From Burkholderia cepacia GG4 (GTDB lineage Bacteria > Pseudomonadota > Gammaproteobacteria > Burkholderiales > Burkholderiaceae), in NCBI RefSeq assembly GCF_000292915.1, contig NC_018514.1, positions 372,001-436,000 of the forward strand: a DNA stretch of 64,000 nt. The letters run 5' to 3'. The first letter of the stretch is position 1. Every line of letters begins with the position of its first letter. Of this stretch, positions 31,318 through 38,922 are shown one piece after another. The position numbers and the translations under genes are program-made. The notes beneath the pieces are model-generated. The model was not told the DNA's origin. It saw only the letters and a list, made by a program, of their open reading frames with translations, and did no database searches.

Positions 31318-33969
31318 GTGACTGCTTCCCCGAATGCGACGCGACGCAGGCCACGCCGGCATGGCGCGGACCTGCGCGAACACAAGTTCTTTCCGCCCGT
31401 CGCGCGTCGCGGCGCGATCGTCCGGCGCGCGCTGCTCGATCGCGTGACGGGGCTCGGGGTGCCGCATATCGTGATCCTGCAGGCGCCGCTCGGCAGCGGC
31501 AAATCGACGTTGCTGCAGCAGATCATGGAGACCGGGCGCGCGAAGCGCTGGACCATGGCGTGGCTCGCGCTCGACGAGAACGACAACGATCCGCGCCGCT
31601 TCGAAGCGTATTTCATCTCGCTGATCGCGCAGCTGGTCGAGGAGGCCGGCGTGGTGGCGAGCGGGCATTCGGGCCGCCCCACCGACAACATGCTCGACTG
31701 GGTGTTCGACCAGATCGCACGGATCGACGGGCCGATCGGCATCTGCATCGACGATTTCCAGTGGATTCACGAGCCGGCGATCCTGCATTTCTTCCGCGAT
31801 CTGCTCGATGCGCTGCCCGGGCGCTGCCGCCTCTACATCGGATCGCGCAACCTGCCGGACGTCGGCGTGAGTGCGCTGCAGGTCGCCGAAGAGGCGCTCG
31901 TGCTGCGCATGGAGGACCTGCGTTTCTCGTCGGACGAAGCGGCCGTGTTCCTGGCGGATGCTGCCGATACGATCGATGCCGAGACGGAGGCGTTCATCCA
32001 GTCGCGCACCGAGGGCTGGCCTGCGGGGCTGCAGCTGTTCAAGCTGGCGCTCGCGCGCGACGAGATCCGGCACGCGCTCGACGCGTTGCGCGACTGCACG
32101 CCGCTCGAGCTGGTCCGCTATCTGTCGGAGAACACGCTGGCGCTGCAGCCGCCCGACGTGCAGGCGTTCCTGCTGAAGACCTCGCAGCTGCGGCGCTTGA
32201 ACGGCTCGCTCTGCGCGGACGTGACCGGGTTCGCGCGTGCGGACGCGGTGCTGCGGCAGCTCGAGCGCGACGGGCTGTTCGTCGAGGCGCTCGACGGCAG
32301 CCCGGGATGGTATCGGTATCACGGCCTGTTTGCGCGCTTCCTGTCCGAACGGCTCGCGCACGACGACCCGGCGGACCTGATCGACGTGCATCGCCGCGCC
32401 GCGCACTGGTACGTGCGGCACGGCATACCGGAAGAGGCGATGTTCCATGCGGTCGAGGCCCGCGAATATGCGCTGGCGATCACGACGCTGGACGGCTGGG
32501 CGTCGCGGCTCGTCGAGGGCGCCGAGCTGGTGACGGTCGCGTACTGGTTCGACCGGCTGCCGTTGCAGGAGGTGCTCTGCTGTCGGAGCCTCGCGGTGAA
32601 GATCGCATGGGCGCTGGTGTTTCTGCGGCGCGGCGGGCCGACCCATCCACTGCTGTCGTATCTCGCCGAGACGCGCGACGGGCATGGCGCCGACGTCGTG
32701 CTCGCGATGGCGATGCTGTTCAGGAACGACCTGCGCGAGGCGACGAGGCTCGCCGACGTGCCCGCGCTGCATCAGCCCGCGTCCGATCTGTTCGAGGCAT
32801 TCGAACTCGGCGCGGCAGCCAACCTGCACGCGTTCAGCGCGATGGCCGCGTGGGACGAGGAACGGGCCCATCACCTGCTCGTGCTCGCGAACAGCCACAA
32901 TGATCACGCGCAGTCCGCATTCAGCCACGGCTATACGCTTGCGTTGCGCTGCATCCTGCAAGTGATCGGCGCGCAGCCGCGGCTGGCGACCGACGCGCCG
33001 CACGCGACCCGCGGCATGCGACGCGACGCGGGCAGCCCATACGTGAATCGCGGCATGTCGGCCGCGGCGCTGGCCGCGTCGCGTATCTGGGCCTGCTACG
33101 AGGCCGATCAGCTCGACACGGTGGAGCGGCTCGCCGCCCAGTTCGGCGAGGACATCACGCTCGCGGCGGTGCCGGAATTCGTCGCGTTGTCGATGGTGTC
33201 GATTGCGCGCGTGCATGTCGCACGCGGCCGGATGCCTCAGGCACGCGACGCGCTCGACACACTCGAGCGGCTGAGCTTTCAGAATCGCTGGGCGAGCGTG
33301 CGCGAGATGATCGCGTGGGAGCGGCTGTATCTCGCCGGCCGCAGCGGCGACACGACGCGCATCGATACGTTGCTGTCGCAGGTGCCGGGCGATGACGCAG
33401 CGCCGGATCCGGGATGGATTCTGGTGACCGAGATGCTGAGCGGCCCGTTGCTCGGACGCATCCGGCTCGCGTTGCTGCAGCAGCGGCTCGACCGGGCATC
33501 CGAGTTGCTGAAGTCGGCGCTCGGCATCGTGCCGGTGCGGCCGCTGCTGGCGGTCAAGCTGCAGGTGCTGCAGGCGCTGGTGCAGCATCGGCAAGGTCAC
33601 ACGCGGCTCGCGCTACGCACGCTGCAGGGCGCGCAGGACGCGGCGCGGGCAGGGGGCTGCACGCGCGCGTTGCTCGATGAAGGCGGCGAACTGGCCGCGC
33701 TGCTCGATTCAGCGACGGCGCCGGGTGCGGAGCGTGCGATGCGGCATCCGGCCGCGAGTGGCCCGAAGGCCGCATGGGCGAGCCAGCTGTCGCAGCGCGA
33801 GCAGGAAATCCTGCGCCTGCTCTGCAGCGGCGCGTCGAACCGCGAGATCTCCGAGACGTTGTTTCTGTCCGAGAACACGGTGAAGTTTCACCTGAAGAAC
33901 CTTTACCTGAAGCTGGACGTCAGGAATCGCGCCCAGGCGATTCTCAAGGCGCAGACGGATGCGCGGTGA
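31318..33969 (+). CDS. MalT-like LuxR-family ATP-dependent regulator (LAL)
   Basis: An 883-residue regulator. Residues 45-300 form a STAND-type ATPase with Walker A LQAPLGSGKSTLL (about 54-66) and Walker B GICIDDFQWI (about 141-150). A long helical, TPR-like region follows. Residues about 823-880 hold a LuxR-type HTH (LSQREQEILRLLCSGASNREIS, TVKFHLKNLYLKLDVRNRAQA). MalT-like proteins activate transcription when ATP and an inducer are bound. The start is the GTG at 31318, with GAGCG upstream. Located 54 bp after the carboxylase operon in the same direction, it is the likely activator binding the shared inverted repeats at 18684 and 20346. Confidence 0.92.
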   Translation: MTASPNATRRRPRRHGADLREHKFFPPVARRGAIVRRALLDRVTGLGVPHIVILQAPLGSGKSTLLQQIMETGRAKRWTMAWLALDENDNDPRRFEAYFISLIAQLVEEAGVVASGHSGRPTDNMLDWVFDQIARIDGPIGICIDDFQWIHEPAILHFFRDLLDALPGRCRLYIGSRNLPDVGVSALQVAEEALVLRMEDLRFSSDEAAVFLADAADTIDAETEAFIQSRTEGWPAGLQLFKLALARDEIRHALDALRDCTPLELVRYLSENTLALQPPDVQAFLLKTSQLRRLNGSLCADVTGFARADAVLRQLERDGLFVEALDGSPGWYRYHGLFARFLSERLAHDDPADLIDVHRRAAHWYVRHGIPEEAMFHAVEAREYALAITTLDGWASRLVEGAELVTVAYWFDRLPLQEVLCCRSLAVKIAWALVFLRRGGPTHPLLSYLAETRDGHGADVVLAMAMLFRNDLREATRLADVPALHQPASDLFEAFELGAAANLHAFSAMAAWDEERAHHLLVLANSHNDHAQSAFSHGYTLALRCILQVIGAQPRLATDAPHATRGMRRDAGSPYVNRGMSAAALAASRIWACYEADQLDTVERLAAQFGEDITLAAVPEFVALSMVSIARVHVARGRMPQARDALDTLERLSFQNRWASVREMIAWERLYLAGRSGDTTRIDTLLSQVPGDDAAPDPGWILVTEMLSGPLLGRIRLALLQQRLDRASELLKSALGIVPVRPLLAVKLQVLQALVQHRQGHTRLALRTLQGAQDAARAGGCTRALLDEGGELAALLDSATAPGAERAMRHPAASGPKAAWASQLSQREQEILRLLCSGASNREISETLFLSENTVKFHLKNLYLKLDVRNRAQAILKAQTDAR

Positions 33970-34030
33970 CCGACGCGGCGCGGAGGCCGCTTCCGGCTGC
34001 ACGATCCGGCCGGGCCGCATCGGGCACTGA

Positions 34031-34068
34031 GCGCTTGCGCACAAGCGCCATTGTGCAAAACGACACAA
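34031..34068. promoter_or_regulatory. Hairpin and TTGTG-N8-CACAA element between luxR-type and lysR genes
   Basis: GCGCTTG (34031-34037) pairs with CAAGCGC (34042-34048), a stem with a 4-nt loop, 62 bp after the LuxR-type stop; it may be a terminator. TTGTG (34051-34055) and CACAA (34064-34068) form an interrupted palindrome about 90 bp before the LysR start, possibly that regulator's own operator. Confidence 0.4.
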
Positions 34069-34154
34069 CCCTGCGTAACGCAATTTTGCGAGCGGCGGGA
34101 TAATCGCCGCGGATCGCCGTGCAAGAATTCCGTTTGCTTCAAACGGAACACACC

Positions 34155-35141
34155 ATGGACACGCTTCACCACATGCGCCTGTTCGTTCGCGTCGTCAACG
34201 CGGGCGGATTTTCGGCGGCGGCGCGGCAACTCGGCGCGAGCACCCCGCGGATTTCGCGTGCGGTGTCGGACCTCGAACGGCATCTGGCGGTGCGCCTGTT
34301 GAACCGGACGACGCGTCGCATCTCGTTGACCGAGGCCGGCGAACGATACTGGCGGCGCTGCGACCAGATTCTTGCCTACCTGGAACAGGCGGAGGCCGAG
34401 ACGCGCGACGCCGACGCGCGGCCGTCCGGCAAGCTGAAGCTGCACTGCCTGAACGGGTTGGACCGGCACTACGTGATGCCGCTCGTGGCGCGCTATCGGC
34501 AACGCTTTCCGGAGGTCCGGATCGAATTGTCGGTCGCCCGGCGGCGGCCCGACATGATGAGCGAGGGCTTCGACGTGTCGATCGCGCTCGAACGGCATCC
34601 GCCGGAATCGGGCATGACGTCCGAGCGACTCGGGTCGACCTTCAGCATCCTGTGCGCGGCGCGCGGCTATGTCGACGCGCATGGCGCGCCGGCCACGCAC
34701 GAGGATCTCGAAGGGCATGCCTGTCTCGACCTGGCGGCGACGGCGATGCCGCACGACGCGTGGCAATTGCTCGGCCCGGACGGCGAGCAGCGGGTCCCGC
34801 GAGTCAGGCCGGCCTTTCGCGTCAATGACGCCGACGCGCTGGCGGCAGGCATCCGGGGTGGCATGGGCATCGGTCTGCTGCCGCTCTACTCGGCGGTCGC
34901 CGGGTTGCGCGACGGTGAGTTCGTACGCGTGCTGCCGGACTATCGCACGTGCGACATGAATGTTTACGCGCTGTACGCGTCGCGCCAGTATCTGGATGCG
35001 AAAGTCCGGACCTGGGTAGAACTGATGCGCGATGCATTGCCGCCGATGCTGGCGAGCGACGAACGCGCGCTCGCCAGCAGCGGCGACGCGCCCGACCGGC
35101 GCCCGTGTCCCGAGGTGGACGAAGCGCCGGGCGCGCGCTGA
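34155..35141 (+). CDS. LysR family transcriptional regulator
   Basis: A 328-residue LysR-type regulator. The N-terminal winged HTH is complete (MRLFVRVVNAGGFSAAARQLG, RISRAVSDLERHLAVRLLNRTTRRISLTEAG) and residues 90-300 are the substrate-binding domain. The motif RLLNRTTRRISLTEAG is that of the AaeR/DsdC-like class of LysR proteins. The start at 34155 (MDTLHHMRLF) fits the family better than an upstream GTG at 34119. The Pro/Arg-rich tail after residue 305 is not conserved. Its target gene is not obvious: the membrane protein at 35196 is convergent. Confidence 0.92.
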   Translation: MDTLHHMRLFVRVVNAGGFSAAARQLGASTPRISRAVSDLERHLAVRLLNRTTRRISLTEAGERYWRRCDQILAYLEQAEAETRDADARPSGKLKLHCLNGLDRHYVMPLVARYRQRFPEVRIELSVARRRPDMMSEGFDVSIALERHPPESGMTSERLGSTFSILCAARGYVDAHGAPATHEDLEGHACLDLAATAMPHDAWQLLGPDGEQRVPRVRPAFRVNDADALAAGIRGGMGIGLLPLYSAVAGLRDGEFVRVLPDYRTCDMNVYALYASRQYLDAKVRTWVELMRDALPPMLASDERALASSGDAPDRRPCPEVDEAPGAR

Positions 35142-35195
35142 CCGGCAGGGCCGCCGCGACGGACGCGTCGGCCGGTGTGCTGCGGTGCGGCAGCG

Positions 35196-35660
35196 CTATC
35201 GGGAAGTGGACGGGCGATGCAGCGAATGCGTGATCGCCGCGAAGTCGGCCTGGATGACGGCGAAGATGAACGCGGTGGACATGCCGAACAGCAGCACGCC
35301 GACGGACGACTCGATCGCGCCGAGCATGCGCCATTGTTCCGTCAGCGCGAGACCCGACGCGCCGCGGGTCGCCATCGTGTCGATCGAGAAGAACAGGGCG
35401 TCGCCGAACGAGCCGAGCGCGTGGCGCTGCACGAACACGACGGCCCACAGAGCCGCCTCCAGCGTATGCAGCGTGCCGAGCGCGATGCAGATGAATGCGA
35501 TGATGCCGACCAGCTTGCGCAGTTGCGCGTGAATGGTGTCGCTCTGCATGTCGAGCGCGGATCGCATGCGTCGTGCACCGACGGCCAGAAGAACCATGGC
35601 TACCGCATGAATCAGAATGTTGGCCATGCCGAGAAGCACGCCGATCGTCCAGCTTTCCAT
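35196..35660 (-). CDS. Membrane protein with ion-channel-like pore helix region
   Basis: A 154-residue protein. Hydrophobic helices are at about 5-25, 45-65 and 105-130. The segment FSIDTMATRGASGLALTEQWRML, followed by the third helix GAIESSVGVLLFGMSTAFIFAVI, has the shape of a two-TM Ion_trans_2 potassium channel pore (helix, loop, helix with a late Phe/Ile-rich TM), but the T-x-G-Y-G selectivity filter is replaced by T-R-G-A-S-G. It may be a channel-fold protein that lost K+ selectivity, or another small membrane protein. The ATG at 35660 is preferred because the longer frame runs into the PucR gene. Function unknown. Confidence 0.65.
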   Translation of the reverse strand: MESWTIGVLLGMANILIHAVAMVLLAVGARRMRSALDMQSDTIHAQLRKLVGIIAFICIALGTLHTLEAALWAVVFVQRHALGSFGDALFFSIDTMATRGASGLALTEQWRMLGAIESSVGVLLFGMSTAFIFAVIQADFAAITHSLHRPSTSR

Positions 35661-35718
35661 GATGATGGGATGCTCGCGAGGGTGGGGGGAAATCGGGTCG
35701 ACTGCGTGCCGGCCGGCG

Positions 35719-36960
35719 TCATTCGAGCGCGCTGCGCAGCTTGAGCGCGATGTCGAGCTTCGAGATCCAGCCCGCGTCGTCCAGGCGGGCGCCGAGCATG
35801 TTCTCGATCCGCTCCAGGCGGTAGTTGAGCGTGTTGGGATGGATGCCCAGTACGCTCGCAGTCGCCTTGCGTCGCTGCAACTGCTCGAAGTAGGTCCGCA
35901 GCGTGTCGAGCAGATCGGGTTCACCGGCGAGCTGCTCGGCCAGCGAAGTCAGGTAGGTCAGCGCGCGCTTCGTGCCGCGGATGCTTTCCTCGACCGCGAT
36001 TTCGGCATACAGCCGCACGCGCTCTTCCTCGAGGTGGCCGCGACCGAAATTGAGCGCCCGGCCGGCTTCGCTCGCAGACTCCGCCCAGCCCGCCGCGCCT
36101 GCGCCCGGCAGGCCGACGCCTATGGCCCTGACTTCCGGCGCGGCCGTCGCGATCGACGCGATCTGTCGGACCATCTGCAGATCGCTCGTCCTCGCCGTCT
36201 CGCCGCGCCGGACGGGAATCCACATGAGCAGTTGCCCGCGAAACCAGACGTCGAAGATATCGTCGACGGGCAGTCTCAGGCGGCGGGCCGCCGCCGCGAC
36301 GATGCGGTCGAGCTCGCTCTTGAAGGTGGCCGAATTGCTGTCGATCGACGCAATGTCGATGGCCAGCGCGACGCGTGGCACCGATACGTCGAGGCGCAGC
36401 GCCGCGGCCGTCTTGTTGAACTCGTCGGTATCGTCGGGAAAGTTGAAGATGATGCCGTGCAGCTGGTAGCGCAGCGATTCCCGCCAGCGCGCCTGCTTGT
36501 ACTGCTCCTCCAGGAAGGTCTGGGCGATCTCCTGCGACATGATGTCGAAGAACTCCATCAGGTACGGCGAGATCCGGAACAGCAGTTCGTCGCGCAGCGC
36601 GTTGTCGTCCTTGGCGAGCCCGATATAGAAGCACCACAATTCCCGCGACCCGAGCCGGAATGCGCGCAGCAGCGACTCCAGCGGAACGCCCTGGTAGACG
36701 CGCCGGCGCCCGTACGTACGAAAGCCCTCGAGTGCATCCTCCGACGGCATCCGGCCCGACACGAGGCTGTCGAGCCAGAGCCGCGACGACAGCGCGATCG
36801 ATTGGCGAATGTCGAGCTGGGTCGTCGAATCGAGGTCCGCATAAGGTTTGATGACCAGCAGCGCCTTGTACACGCGATCGACGAATGCGGTGTTGTTCTC
36901 GGTGACGCTGGCAATCCACTGCCGCATGGCCGGCGACAGATCGGGAATGACGGTGGTCAT
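35719..36960 (-). CDS. PucR family helix-turn-helix regulator
   Basis: A 413-residue PucR/CdaR-type regulator. Residues 1-170 form an alpha-helical N-terminal domain, the middle holds a GGDEF-like degenerate domain, and residues about 340-405 contain the C-terminal HTH_30 with the signature TLRTYFEQLQRRKATASVLGIHPNTLNYRLERIENMLG. Family members activate catabolic or stress genes in response to small ligands; no ligand is evident. It lies 58 bp beyond the channel-like gene in the same direction, so the two may be co-transcribed. Divergent from the YtcA-Mdt efflux operon. Confidence 0.9.
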   Translation of the reverse strand: MTTVIPDLSPAMRQWIASVTENNTAFVDRVYKALLVIKPYADLDSTTQLDIRQSIALSSRLWLDSLVSGRMPSEDALEGFRTYGRRRVYQGVPLESLLRAFRLGSRELWCFYIGLAKDDNALRDELLFRISPYLMEFFDIMSQEIAQTFLEEQYKQARWRESLRYQLHGIIFNFPDDTDEFNKTAAALRLDVSVPRVALAIDIASIDSNSATFKSELDRIVAAAARRLRLPVDDIFDVWFRGQLLMWIPVRRGETARTSDLQMVRQIASIATAAPEVRAIGVGLPGAGAAGWAESASEAGRALNFGRGHLEEERVRLYAEIAVEESIRGTKRALTYLTSLAEQLAGEPDLLDTLRTYFEQLQRRKATASVLGIHPNTLNYRLERIENMLGARLDDAGWISKLDIALKLRSALE

Positions 36961-37575
36961 ACGATTTCGCTCCTGGCGAAGGCTTCTCGCGATCGGACAG
37001 CGCTGCGGGTACCTGAATGGTACGTCCGGCGGCGGCCGTGCTGCCGAGTTAATTGCAAGCGGAACGGCGGCGCAATGCCGATCGCGGGGAAGGGGAGATG
37101 AACCGATGTCGTGGAAGCGGACCGACGGCGTATGGGGAAAGTGCGTCGAACATCACCATCGTTGCTGAATCCACGAGTTCGGAAGTCCGTTCTTATAATA
37201 AATAGCAGTACGCACAGTCAATATGAATATAGACATCGGAGTTTTGTCGAAATGCGACGTGCGCCGGTTTCCGCTCGCACGATTGTGACGATGACCAACC
37301 GGCGTTGTGTGTTTTCACAATTTTGTGAAAACACACAAGCCCAATAGTTTGTTTCACGGTTTTATCGCAATCGTGCCGCGGGTAGTATCGGCAGCCGGGT
37401 CGCGTACTGCGCCGGCCCGGCTCGATCCGCATTCCCAGCCCGGAGGCAGAAGACAGGGTGCCCGGTTTCCAGTCCGGGCGTCTCGGCCTCCTCCCATCGT
37501 GTTCGTTCGATTGCCGAATCAATCTTGCGGCATGCCGTCATGCCGCTTTCGTCCGTTGCCGTGAGTCATTTGCCG
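36961..37575. promoter_or_regulatory. Long intergenic region with AT-rich stretch and a 34-bp near-perfect palindrome
   Basis: No gene in about 610 bp. It holds TATAAT at 37194-37199 inside an AT-rich tract that is unusual for this GC-rich DNA (weak -35 only), and the palindrome at 37305-37338. A short ORF on the minus strand across it lacks family resemblance. The regulators on both sides (PucR, MarR) could bind here. Confidence 0.5.
37305..37338. promoter_or_regulatory. 34-bp palindrome (16-bp arms, 2-nt centre)
   Basis: TTGTGTGTTTTCACAA (37305-37320) is the exact reverse complement of TTGTGAAAACACACAA (37323-37338), around a TT centre. It is AT-rich against a GC-rich background. A perfect 16-bp arm is longer than most operators. 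It could be the operator of the efflux operon beginning at 37576 or a bidirectional terminator/hairpin; there is no U-tract. Confidence 0.6.
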
Positions 37576-37845
37576 ATGCGCCCGTCCACCGCCCTGAGTT
37601 TCGTTTCGATTGCGGCCAGCCTGTTGCTTGCAGGATGCGCGACCGCACCGTCGGTCGCCGTGTTCGGTGCGGCCTTTCCCGACTGGCTGTTCTGCATCGT
37701 CGCCGGCGTGCTGGGGACCGCGATCGTTCACGTCGTGCTGGGCAAGCGCGGCAAGCGCGCGCTGCTCGCGCCGCTGGCGATCAGCTATCCCGCGCTCGCC
37801 ACGGCGCTCGCGCTGGCCGTCTGGCTGCTCTTCTTCCCCCACTGA
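37576..37845 (+). CDS. YtcA family lipoprotein of efflux operon
   Basis: An 89-residue protein with a lipoprotein signal ending LLLAGCATAP (lipobox LAGC), followed by two hydrophobic helices (DWLFCIVAGVLGTAIVHVVLG and YPALATALALAVWLLFFP). This is the YtcA family, encoded at the head of the ytcA-mdtN-mdtO-mdtP operon in E. coli. The start at 37576 (MRPSTALSF) gives a good signal peptide; longer alternatives at 37525 and 37540 have no clear site. It is followed after 14 bp by the MdtN-like gene. It probably assists the tripartite pump in the envelope; the function is not established. Confidence 0.78.
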   Translation: MRPSTALSFVSIAASLLLAGCATAPSVAVFGAAFPDWLFCIVAGVLGTAIVHVVLGKRGKRALLAPLAISYPALATALALAVWLLFFPH

Positions 37846-37859
37846 TTCCGCGTACCGTT

Positions 37860-38915
37860 ATGTCCGACGTTTCCGGCGCATCGCGCAACAAGTCCCTGCC
37901 TGCCTGGCTCATCGTGATCGCCGCGCTGGTGCTGCTCGGCGTCGTCGTGTGGCGTCTCGACCGGTCGCCGACGACCGACGACGCATACGTCTACGCCGAC
38001 ACGATCAACGTCGTGCCGGAAGTCAACGGCAAGATCGTCGAGATGCCGGTGCGTGACAACCAGCCGGTGAAGCAGGGCGACCTGCTGTTCCGGATCGATC
38101 CGCGGCCGTACCAGGACGCGCTGAACCAGGCGCGTGCGCGGCTGGTCACGCTCGACAAGCAGATCGGACTCACCCAGCGCACGGTCAATGCGCAGCAGTA
38201 CAACGCCGATTCCGTGAAGGCCGCGGTCGAGCGCTCGCGCGCGCAGGCCGCGCAGGCCGCCGACACGCTGCACCGGATGGAGCCGCTGCTCGCGCCGGGT
38301 TACACGTCGGCGGAGGACGTCGACCGGGCCCGCACTGCGCAGCGCGCGGCGCAGGCCGAACTGAACGCGGCGATGCTGCAGGCGCAGCAGGCGTCCGCGG
38401 CGGTGAGCGGCGTGGACGCGCTGGTCGCGCAGCGCGCGGAAGTCGAGGCGCAGATCGCGATCGCCGAACTGAATCTCGAGTACACGGAGGTGCGCGCGCC
38501 GTTCGACGGACGCGTCGCCGCGTTGCGCACGACGGTCGGCCAGTTCGCGTCGGCGCTCAAGCCGGTCTTCACGCTGATCGATACGCGCCACTGGTACGTG
38601 ATCGCGAATTTCCGCGAAACCGACCTGAAAGGCGTGCGCGCGGGGATACCGGCGACCGTCTATCTGACGAGCGACATCGGCAAGCGTTTCGCCGGCACGA
38701 TCGATTCGCTCAGCTACGGCGTACTGCCCGACGACGGCGGCGTGGTGCTGGAAGGACTGCCGCGCGTGGCGCGCAGCGTCAACTGGGTGCATGTCTCGCA
38801 GCGCTTCCCGGTCAAGATCGCGGTGCGCAACCCGGATCCCGACCTGTTCCGGGTCGGGACCTCGGCGGTCGCGACGCTCAGGCGCGACGCCGTCGCGCAC
38901 GATGCGGCCCGGTAA
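37860..38915 (+). CDS. mdtN: HlyD-type membrane fusion protein (MdtN-like)
   Basis: A 351-residue periplasmic adaptor: one N-terminal transmembrane helix (LPAWLIVIAALVLLGVVVW), a lipoyl-like domain (TDDAYVYADTINVVPEVNGKIVEMPVRDNQPVKQGDLL), two coiled-coil arms rich in Ala, Gln, Arg (about 85-205) and a beta-barrel domain (YTEVRAPFDGRVAAL, NFRETDLKGVRAGIP). It bridges the FUSC pump and the outer membrane channel. The neighbouring YtcA, FUSC and OMF genes give the complete system. The E. coli homologue exports sulphonamide-like and acriflavine compounds; the substrate here is unknown. Confidence 0.88.
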   Translation: MSDVSGASRNKSLPAWLIVIAALVLLGVVVWRLDRSPTTDDAYVYADTINVVPEVNGKIVEMPVRDNQPVKQGDLLFRIDPRPYQDALNQARARLVTLDKQIGLTQRTVNAQQYNADSVKAAVERSRAQAAQAADTLHRMEPLLAPGYTSAEDVDRARTAQRAAQAELNAAMLQAQQASAAVSGVDALVAQRAEVEAQIAIAELNLEYTEVRAPFDGRVAALRTTVGQFASALKPVFTLIDTRHWYVIANFRETDLKGVRAGIPATVYLTSDIGKRFAGTIDSLSYGVLPDDGGVVLEGLPRVARSVNWVHVSQRFPVKIAVRNPDPDLFRVGTSAVATLRRDAVAHDAAR

Positions 38916-38922
38916 GCGCGCC

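Noticed and set aside
31287..32903. Alternative 538-residue ORF starting 31 bp before the LuxR-type gene
   Set aside because: Another frame of the regulator gene; composed of Arg/Ala/Pro repeats. The GTG at 31318 frame carries all the family motifs.
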